From Microplitis mediator (Eukaryota > Arthropoda > Insecta > Hymenoptera > Braconidae), in contig NC_079973.1 in the NCBI RefSeq assembly GCF_029852145.1, forward strand, positions 6,654,385 to 6,718,384: DNA of 64,000 nucleotides, in the 5' to 3' direction. Numbering within the stretch: position 1 is the stretch's first letter; each line of letters begins with the position of its first letter. Both the position numbers and the translations under genes were made by a program. A model generated the notes under the pieces. That model made no database searches. It was not told the origin of the DNA and saw only the letters and a program-made list of their open reading frames with translations. Shown piece by piece: positions 55,619 through 64,000 of this stretch.

Positions 55619-55818
55619 CACACTGTAAAAAATTTGCGATGTAAACGCGAAGGGAACCCGGAAATTTCACCGAGAGCTTACACACCACGGAGGAAGGCAG
55701 GACGTCTCAGTTCACGTGGGTACCACCCCGCTTTTGGCTCGTGTAGGCAATTATACATGCAGGTTGGAATGTCCTACTTTTCTTCCTAAGTGTGTAATAT
55801 ACTAATATTTTTTACTGC
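55619..55818. mobile_element. CACTGTAAAAAATTTGCG-ended element (tentative)
   Basis: Left CACTGTAAAAAATTTGCGATG, right TAATATTTTTTACTG; interior unusually GC-rich for this window (CACGTGGGTACCACCCCGC). Confidence 0.4.
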
Positions 55819-55870
55819 TAAAATCATAAATATATAGGTGGCAATTAGAATTCTATAGTATACTTTCTTA

Positions 55871-56042
55871 CATAAAATGAATCAGTGAAAAATACTCTAA
55901 ACAGTGAGTATTAACTGCAAAAACAGTCCCAAGTATATCACTTATTCAATCAGTGATACTCGGGACTGATTCGCAGTGAATATTCATTGTTTTGCAGGAC
56001 TTTTCACTGATTCATTTTAAGAGAGAATATATTCTCTCTTAA
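55871..56042. mobile_element. AAAATGAATCAGTGAAAA hairpin
   Basis: AAAATGAATCAGTGAAAAAT pairs with TTTTCACTGATTCATTTT; the inner arms pair CAGTCCCAAGTATATCACT with AGTGATACTCGGGACTG. A perfect TAAGAGAGAATATATTCTCTCTTA palindrome follows at 56019-56042. Confidence 0.8.
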
Positions 56043-57577
56043 AATGATTATAGTCATGAAAAACTTCTAAAAATCTGAAGAAATTCAAGAAACCTGTTGC
56101 CTAAACTGAAAAAAATAACTATTTAGTTTTATATTCGGATCATCGACTCGCATTTTACAAATTTTGTCTGATTGCTAATAGAATTTATTTCTCACAAAAT
56201 ATATATCAAATACACGCTTTAATTTCCATTGATAAACAATGGGTTACATTATAAACTGTAACATCCGTAAAAAAAAATACATGTATATATAATATATATT
56301 TATATACAAAAACAAATTAACAGACTACATAAATATTCATATGATCGCGAATTAAAAACTTTAAAATGGTCTTATAAATTTGAGTACCTTTATAAATATA
56401 AAATATATATTAACATCAACAACGTTAAAAAAATAAAATAAATAAAGTTGCCGGTGCCCCTATAATATGCATAACAGTTTGACATTTACTACCTTATAAT
56501 TATTATATTGTTTTTTTTGTCAAACATGCGGGTAACGTGCATCGAATTTATAATTAATTATAATAAAAACATAATAATAATAATAACATTAATATACATT
56601 AAATATCGACTTATATATAAATATATATAGATAATACTTATACATATTAAATGTATATGTTGACAATCGAATGTATTTATTCATAGAAATCGTATCACGC
56701 CAGCTGTATATCGAGACATTCCTAAAAAAATAAAACAATTCAAAAAAGTTAAAAAAAAAAGGAAGAATTATATGTATATATATATGAGTATCGTAGACGG
56801 GCCGAAATTGGGCAGATGCATTCATATATTCTTAGGTCAACGGTTAGGTGGAGACTAAACGCGTTAGGCCTTGACCACATCGGACACCGTCACCGTGATA
56901 CAGATCTTATAAATACAAATGATTCTAATAATAATAAGCATTAAAGAATTATTTATTTTTAAGCGCATTATTTATTTAGTTTTTTGACAAAGGTTAATTT
57001 GATTTTTAAACTATCTTCCTTTTTTTTTTTTTTTTTGTTAAAATAAGATCTGGACATGATTGTAAAACAATATTATGCATCAACAATTAGCTTTGCTAAT
57101 TTTGTGTACACTGTATATATTATATAAATATAAATCAAGTTGTAAATTATTGTTATGTAGAGTACTGTGTTAAATGGGGTCTTATGTATGTGTATAGATA
57201 TGTACATGTATGGAGAAAAGTGTATTGTCTAAATAGAAGTAAACGAAGAGAAATAGTTTCCAAAAGATTTTAATTTTAATTCAGTCTTTATATATATTTA
57301 TTTAAATAGTATGTTTGCTAGAGTGTAAAAGAGAGTATATATATAATGTGTTATATTTCGTAAAAAAATATTTATCGGTGTTAGATCTCTGAGGTATTGT
57401 TCTACAATCAAATGAAAAAGAAGATTGTAAGAGTTAAAATAAAGTATAAATATAAATGCTAACAGTAAGAAATCGTGAAGAAAGAGAGAAAGAGTGGGAA
57501 AGTGAATAGAAAATTAAATAAATGAGTTTAACGTACGTCGACCGCGTGTAAATCCTGCGCGAGTTGGTTTTAATCGT
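56043..57577. other. No gene seen
   Basis: AT-rich with TATATA runs; the 78-codon reverse frame at 56589-56825 is low-complexity. Confidence 0.4.
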
Positions 57578-58314
57578 ACACTGTAAAAAAAAAACCGGGG
57601 TAATTCCACACACTGTAGGTGTTAAAATGATCGGTGTTTAATTTCAACACCAAAAACGGTGTTAAAATAACACCACCACCGGTGTAGATACTCTTTACTG
57701 GTGTTAAAATATTTTTCTGTGTTGACAATATTTTACTTATTCGGTCACTACAGTTAAAAAGTGTTTTTATTAATTACACCGGCACACAAAAAAAAAAAAA
57801 TTGTCTGTACACCGGGCGCCACCTATCTACGGGCTGATGTTTTCGACCCGATGAATACGAATTTCAAGTCAGTTTAGGCCGTCCATCTTTGAATTTCGAG
57901 TAAATTGCAAAAAACCCCAAAAAATAGCGAAAATTCGATGTTTTGGCAAAAAAAAAAATTTTGAGATCTAAGGCAAGCATAATTTTCATGTATTTTGATC
58001 TGTACGTACTTAAATTATTGGCAATTAAAATGGTGGGCGTAAAATTGTGTAATTTTTAAATAAATTACGTATAACATGAAGAATTATTGAAACAAGTACA
58101 TAGCAAAATCGAAATTTCCTTCAGATAATATTCATGAAATTTTTATATTTTTTTGTATGTATTACATTTTATTTTTCTAATTTCTATACGTGGAATTTTT
58201 TTCGTATACGGATTTACACCGGTATTTTAGCACCACCTACACCAGTGCTATTTCAGTTTAACACCGCGCGGTGTCAAATTGAGTCCATTTTTACCACCGC
58301 TCTTTTGACAGTGT
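57578..58314. mobile_element. GGTGTTAAAA element, second copy (lacks the 33596 insertion)
   Basis: Left ACACTGTAAAAAAAAAACCGG, right CCGCTCTTTTGACAGTGT. Body shared with the outer element at 33277-35146, but uninterrupted where the latter holds a 1.4-kb insertion. About 230 bp at 57778-58008 (with CGGGCGCCACCTATCTACGG) is extra relative to that copy. Confidence 0.8.
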
Positions 58315-59328
58315 ATGTATGGTATGAGTACACTCAAAGGATAGTAGTGATATTGCATACAGGAATAGAAATAAATTTATATAAATCTCGGTATATATTG
58401 AGAAGGTAAAGGGATATAGTTCAAGTGACACGAGGGCTGTATATAAAGGAATCATGGCCATGGGAGGCCATCGAATATTCGAGGGTGTATATAAGGGATT
58501 CAAGTAAATAGATATATAAACATATATATATGTTCGTATGTATTATATATGTATCTATGTATTTATAGGTATATATTTGTACATGTATATATAACGTTTG
58601 AGCTGTGGTACTTTAAGACCGTACTGGTTTACAAGTATAATGAGTCTTGCGCGCCGCATAACATTACGCCGCTGTTTGCTCTGGATTTAGATTAACTGTT
58701 TACGCGAATGCGGTGACTAGTAGAAAAGTCCAACTGCCGTCAAGTTACTTATATTTATCATTGTATTTTATTTCTTATGTTTTAACAGTTTTATAACTTT
58801 TTTAATTAAATATGGGCAAATTTTTTTTTATTTTAAATGTCACTGATTAATTAGAATTTATATTATACGCGGAAAGAATTTTTTCATAAAAGTTATCTTA
58901 CAGCTCGAAGTAATTCTAGGACATAACAGTGTTGTATAAAAAATTATGTGTCGCAATTTTTGGTCCTTTGAAATTATTTTTTATTCTATGACTTGGCATT
59001 TTTTACGCGCATCGTGTTGTTGGTTCATGTCCTTACAGAACGTTCAATTTTTGAAGAAATATTGCCAATGTTTAAAATCAACGGATTAATATTGAACCCA
59101 CGTTAATTTTTAACCCTGATATATTATTTTGATAAAAATTATTAAAAATGTAATAAAAAGTAAAATGTTTTTTCAGATGTATTGGAGCCGCTGTACGTAA
59201 GTTAGATACTAATAGATCATTAAATGACGTGAATCTTCCGAAAATCTCGACCTTTTCCATTCGTTCCGTCTCTGCTATACAGCAGACAAATTTATTGTTC
59301 AAAAAATTATTAAATTAAAATCTATTGT
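58315..59328. other. No gene seen; GC-richer patch at 58605-58735
   Basis: The patch (CTTGCGCGCCGCATAACATT, CGCCGCTGTTTGCTC) is non-repeated. Short overlapping frames on both strands are unsupported. Confidence 0.3.
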
Positions 59329-60550
59329 AAGGTAAAAGACCTACACCGAAAAAAAGAACTGTTGCTGTAACAGGACATAGCCCTGTAGCAGTTATAGGGC
59401 TTAGTTCTGTTGCAGCTACAGGAGTAGTCTTGAAGTCGTAATAAGTATAATAACATGAATTAGCGGAGTTGCGAATCAACACGATGAAAAATATCTTTTT
59501 ACTACATATGTGTGTGCATATATGCGCGTGTGTGTGTATGTATAGTGAAAAAATATTATTAATCGGCGTTGATTCTCAATCCTATAATTCACATTATTAT
59601 ATTTATTACGAATTCAAGACTATTCCTGTGACTGCAACAGGAATGGACCTATGGGTGCAACAGGACTGATCTTGTAGCTGTAGCAAGACGTTCCTGTTGC
59701 AGCCATAGGTTCTTCCTGTTGCAGCAACAAGCTCATGCTACACGGAAAAAAATTAATCGTGAATGCAACATGATGCAGTCATGTTGCATTCACATGATGA
59801 AATCATGTTGCATTCACATGATTTGTTATGTTGCATTCACATGATAGTCATGTTGCGGTAACATGAGAAAATCATGTGGCATTCACATGATTTGTCATGT
59901 TGCATTCACATGATAATCATGTTGCGGTAACATGAGAAAATCATGTGGCATTCACATGATTTGTCATGTTGCATTCACATGATAATCATGTTGCGGTAAC
60001 ATGAGAAAAATCATGTTGCATTCACATGATTTGTCATGTTTCGGCTACATGATAATCATGTTGCGGTAACATGAGAAGATCATGTTGCATTCACATGATT
60101 ATCTCATGTTACCGCAACATGATTATCATGTGAATGCAACATGACAAATCATGTGAATGCAACATGATTTTTCTCATGTTACCGCAACATGATTATCATG
60201 TGAATGCAACATGACAAATCATGTGAATGCCACATGATTTTCTCATGTTACCGCAACATGATTATCATGTAGCCGAAACATGACAAATCATGTGAATTCA
60301 ACATGATTTTCTCATGTTACCGCAACATGACTATCATGTGAATGCAACATGACAAATCATGTGAATGCAACATGATTTCATCATGTGAATGCAACATGAC
60401 TGCATCATGTTGCATTCACGATTAATTTTTTTCCGTGTACAGGGCCATTCCTGTTGCAGCGACTCAATGCACTTGTATATCTATATTCAGTCAAATTTAG
60501 TGAATAGATATACCAGATATATGAGTGATCGGGTACTAGATCTCTTACTT
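59329..60550. mobile_element. GGTAAAAGACC composite with CCTGTTGCAGCAACAGG words
   Basis: Left AAGGTAAAAGACCTACACC, right GAGTGATCGGGTACTAGATC and TCTTACTT, similar to the ends of 1165-1306. Between are CTGTTGCTGTAACAGG, CCTGTTGCAGC and CTGCAACAGGA words at 59355-59730 and 60440-60470. The CATGAT hairpin (59740-60438) is nested here. Confidence 0.65.
59740..60438. mobile_element. CATGAT word-array hairpin, copy 2
   Basis: Same ends as 5626-6113 (ACACGGAAAAAAATTAATCG and its complement) and the same words, but longer: 699 bp against 488 bp, so the number of internal repeats differs between copies. Arms mirror each other almost exactly around 60090. Confidence 0.92.
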
Positions 60551-61942
60551 CATCACAAAAATTTTAATCTCAATAGTTAATTCCTACAAATTATATCAAA
60601 CAAATTAGACATTTTAATAAGAAAACCTGTAAATTATTGCTGACATTGCGCATATTAATTTTAGCTCGCTCAGTAAAACTTTTACTCTCCACTATATAAA
60701 GAATGATTTCATTTAGGGATAAATAATTGATGAAAATTTAGTAAGTCCAAGATACATTTGAATTCAGAGTAATTTTGTATTTTTATTCAAATACTTACTC
60801 AATTATAATTTTCCTCTAATGAATAATTCTGTTTTTTTTTTTTTTTCTTTTTTGGTCATAAATTTTGATCATTAATTAAATGAATACACATTCATTGAAA
60901 GAATAAAAAATTTTTTACTTCACTAAACGAAGCATTAAACATTTTATTTTACATTCTATAGATATTCAGATAAAAAAGATTTTATTCGTCAATCGTTCTC
61001 TATTCCGTAGCAATTTCCACGCTTAAATCTCTCTATCGATGCTATGAACGTCGAGCAGGATAACCCGTGAGTCCAATTGCACTCTCCATTCCGATCACCG
61101 TTCAATGCGTACATCCGTAAAAGGCCTCGTGAGTCTTTTCATTCCTGTGATAAAAACCAAAAAAAATATATATACATATAAAAAAAAAATGACCGAAAAA
61201 TATAAAGAGGATAATATAACGATAAAACTAAAAAGCAAAGCGTATAAAAAAACTAAAAGAAGAAAGGGTGAATTGAAAAAGTGAGAAATCAGCGATATTT
61301 TGCTCGATAAAAATGAATAAACGTTTGACCTCTCGCCGCTTTTATATAACTATATTCTAGTATATATTTTTTGGCATGAATCCCAGGCATATTGATACCA
61401 AGTAAAGTGAAGGGATGAGCGATCCAAACAGCTACACCACGGTCCACTCGTTCTGACTGAGGGTGGTTATGGTTTTAGCTAGATATATTACTTCTATATA
61501 TATTTTACCACTACATATATCTATTCCAACACTTTCTACCTATATAATACCTATACAAATATATATATATATATATATACATTACAACAAACCATCAGCT
61601 TTACACTCAGGATGAAGTAGTAGAGTAACACACGATACTTTTACGAGGTTCCTTTATGAACATTACGAGACTACACTCCACTATTATGTACTAAGTTTAG
61701 TTTTTTTTATTATTTTTGTTTTTTTATAACATATATGTATCTATGATATTTTTTTTATTTTTTCCTATACAAGAATCGCATTTTACCCCAACGAAAAAAA
61801 GCTTTTTAAATTTCTCTACTCACATCTACACTGAAATAAGAAAAATTAACTGTAGCCAAGAAAATTATTATGAAAAAAAAAAGTTTTCCTTCTTTTAAAA
61901 ATAATTTATTTATTCCTTCAGAAGATCTTATATTTCTGGTTT
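60551..61942. other. No gene seen; GC-richer patch at 61010-61135
   Basis: Apparently single-copy. A second patch near 61415-61470 contains a short ATG frame that stops after 13 codons. (TA)n run near 61560. Confidence 0.35.
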
Positions 61943-62628
61943 TAAGGTGGATCTCTAGTGTGGAATTTTGAAAAAGTCAATTTTATTTTTTGCATATTTC
62001 GACAGTCGATAGCTCCAAAAATAACATACCAAAAATTAAAGTGCATATTTCAAATAGTTTTTTTGAGTTACAGCCATCTCAAAAGCAGCCGCTCATCGGT
62101 TCTCGAAATCACATTTTTCAAAATTGCTGCAGTTATAACTCGAAGACAAATCATCCGATCGATTTGATTCTTATTGCAACTTTTTTCATGTATGTTTTTC
62201 CATACCATGAACCTCTAGTTTTCCGATCGAATAGAAAATGTAATTTTGGCAGGCCAAAAATCATCAAATTTTCGCGCATAATTCAAAACTTTTTTTGAAA
62301 GCCGCCATTGTGTTAAATTTCAATTTTTTTCGATCGAGGGTCATGGTACGAGCACTACCATCTAATTTAATAAACGTTTTTATTTTTTTTATTTCATGCA
62401 CTTCGAAAGTCGCTATCACTGCAGTAAGGGGCTTTTTTTATCCTTGAGAGATTGGGAATAACTCGCGGAATTTTCAATTTTTTGGTCCAAAAATTCTATC
62501 ATATATTCATTATATATCCATAAATATATCTGTTGAACTATGAAACATTCCATGCAGTAGTTTTTTTTTCAAAAAATTTCCTAAAATCATCTTTTTTCAG
62601 GCGGTCACACTAGTGGTCTCCCTCAAAA
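61943..62628. mobile_element. ACCACTAGTGTG-ended element, copy 2 (complete)
   Basis: Left AAGGTGGATCTCTAGTGTG, right CACACTAGTGGTCTCCCTC. Body homologous to 12592-13490 (CATATTTCGACAGTCGATAG, AGTTTTCCGATCGAAT, AATTTTGGCAGGCCAAAAAT). Frames of 69 and 102 codons are repeat sequence. Confidence 0.78.
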
Positions 62629-63088
62629 GTGTAAAATGTATTAAAATTTTTTTTTTTTAAGATCTTCATCCAAAATTCGCAGTAATTATTTTAAACATAA
62701 TTTCTTGAATTAAGAAGACAGTGATTCGATTTAAGACTTTAATTATGATAAAAAACATTTCGTGGTTCAAATTCATTTTTTCTCTGTTCATATATGAATT
62801 TTAATTTAAAAAAAAAAATAATACGTAAGGAAAGAATGAAAAAATAAATAATACAAATTTTAATGCCTTGGAGATTTATTACTCTGTCTGAAAAGGTATT
62901 CGTCAAAAATAGTTTGGAATTCAAAAGTTGTATGTTGGTAATAAAATCATTGAATTTAAAATATATATATAATAATATGTACGTATACATATGTGTATAT
63001 GTAATATATATTGAGAATGAAGTATACAATTATGTTCAAAGACCAAGACCAAGTTACGTGAATGTATTATATTTTTATTATTTGTCAG
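62629..63088. other. No gene seen
   Basis: AT-rich with low-complexity frames on both strands. Confidence 0.4.
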
Positions 63089-63167
63089 TCAACTACTCAC
63101 CGGACATACCAGACGACTTTTCGTACGCGATTGCTCGTGTCCCAGCGGGTTATATCGTAATGTAATG
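63089..63167 (+). CDS. Possible internal or terminal exon, unknown gene (weak)
   Basis: A pyrimidine-rich acceptor (TTTTTATTATTTGTCAG, ending 63088) is followed by 79 bp of clearly GC-richer sequence and a donor ATG|GTAAGA at 63168. Two frames are usable: one is open throughout (Gln-Leu-Leu-Thr-Gly-His-Thr-Arg...), the other reads Asn-Tyr-Ser-Pro-Asp-Ile-Pro-Asp-Asp-Phe-Ser-Tyr and ends at a TAA inside the stretch. I cannot decide between them, and no partner exon is seen. Confidence 0.2.
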
Positions 63168-64000
63168 GTAAGAGAAGTTCCATCAACCTTTTATAAATCA
63201 TTCTGATACGTGGATGTATTAAAAAAAAAAAAGTAAATAACTAAATAAATAAAACAAAAAAAAAAAAAAAATCAACAGTCATCGAGCATTATTGATGGTC
63301 AATAGCAACATTATGCACGCGTCACTAGGACGCCGATCATGAGAGTGAGTGATTGATGGGCAGTATCACGGAAAAACATAACTTGGTAACTTTGTGCATT
63401 GCCTTATTCTCAACTCGATCAATAATACCCGGAACTTTAGTCCAAACTCTTATGTGTATCGATATCTTGCAATTTTAATCGGATGTATTTTTTTTTATTA
63501 TTTTTATTTGTGATAAAAAAAAATTTCAATTGGATAATTTTCGTCATATTGATCGTGCTCGTAATATTGGTATTGTATTGTATTGAATTTTTTTTTTTTT
63601 TTTTACGACGTTAAAAGAAGAAGAGATACAGAAGTAGATACATCCGAAGTGCGTCTAACATGCGTGTCACCAGATGACTAACGGTAATGGATAACGCTTG
63701 TAACTTTCAGCCAAATTGGACCTCACTAATTGCTTATAAAATACGTTTTCTTTATTGTTTATTATCGATTTTTTAAATTGACGCAGATGTTACTTTTCGT
63801 CATCAGATATATTTCTATTAATTTTTTTTTTTTTTACTTTATTGAAGTTTCAATAAACTTATCTAATCAGGAATAAATATATAAGGGTACTCTCCTAAAT
63901 TTTAAATAGTGACTAATACTTTACTGTAGTTTATAAATTTACTAATGAGAAGTATGTCACTAATTCAAATAATGGTTTACTTCTCGCTAATTCGTTTTTG
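63168..64000. other. No gene seen
   Basis: AT-rich. A TACTCTCCTAAATTTTAAAT at 63890 running to the window end may be a diverged, truncated relative of the CTCTCTAAACATGAA mini-elements, but the right end lies outside. Confidence 0.35.

Noticed and set aside
59469..59669. 66-codon frame starting Met-Arg-Ile-Asn with a hydrophobic, Cys-containing start
   Set aside because: The cysteines come from a GTGTGTGTAT microsatellite and the frame lies within a composite repeat; no matching second exon follows.

Overview
This window reads as AT-rich, intron-and-repeat-rich arthropod nuclear DNA, most likely from an insect. A hymenopteran such as a parasitoid wasp is my guess, from the density of small palindromic transposons and the intron-containing mini-genes for secreted cystine-rich peptides, but the sequence alone does not prove it. 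There is no long open reading frame, operon, rRNA gene or CRISPR array. Coding sequence is sparse and nearly all of it is near the left edge.

Left end (1-9000). Positions 16-105 look like the last coding exon of an upstream gene. Then come three tandem same-strand members of one family of tiny secreted peptides (exons 1051-1143 with 2962-3083; 4914-5006 with 5139-5291; 8028-8117 with 8778-8909). Each has a signal-peptide exon carrying one cysteine, a phase-0 intron just before the second cysteine, and a second exon. Members 2 and 3 share C-x4-C-x5-C-x2-C-x5-C-x10-C. Member 1 keeps the same spacing for the last four cysteines, but a CCCGGG-ended element sits at the start of its second exon, so it is probably broken.

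The rest is mainly a collection of non-autonomous mobile elements, many nested. Recognisable groups are: a solo LTR with a 5-bp duplication (12120-12446); TA-flanked mini-elements of about 140 bp (three copies); a GGGGAGGGTGGGGC-ended family (85 bp to 1.2 kb); TTAA-flanked elements (32278-32669, 36421-37136), one with a related unoccupied site in the same window; long hairpins (27292-28308, 37711-38580); and an ACACTG-ended GGTGTTAAAA family nested three deep at 33277-35146. A recurring design is the word-array hairpin: a short palindromic word repeated many times inside terminal inverted repeats. The word differs from element to element (AGATCTGATC, AACATGATNATCATGTT, CGCTAGCTGCTAGCG, GGCCGATNATCGGCC, GGCCAAGGCTGG, TTGTATACAA, TTACGGTAAAATACCGTAA and others). 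Two elements with unrelated words (around 9484-10322 and 45018-45545) share the same core of about 220 bp with a tRNA-like segment, which is the most unusual structural signal here.

From about 24 kb rightwards there are only weak exon candidates (24255-24386, 63089-63167) and several GC-richer, apparently non-repeated islands in the AT-rich background. This would fit a long intron or intergenic region of a large gene. Coordinates of old or diverged repeats are approximate because no alignment could be run.
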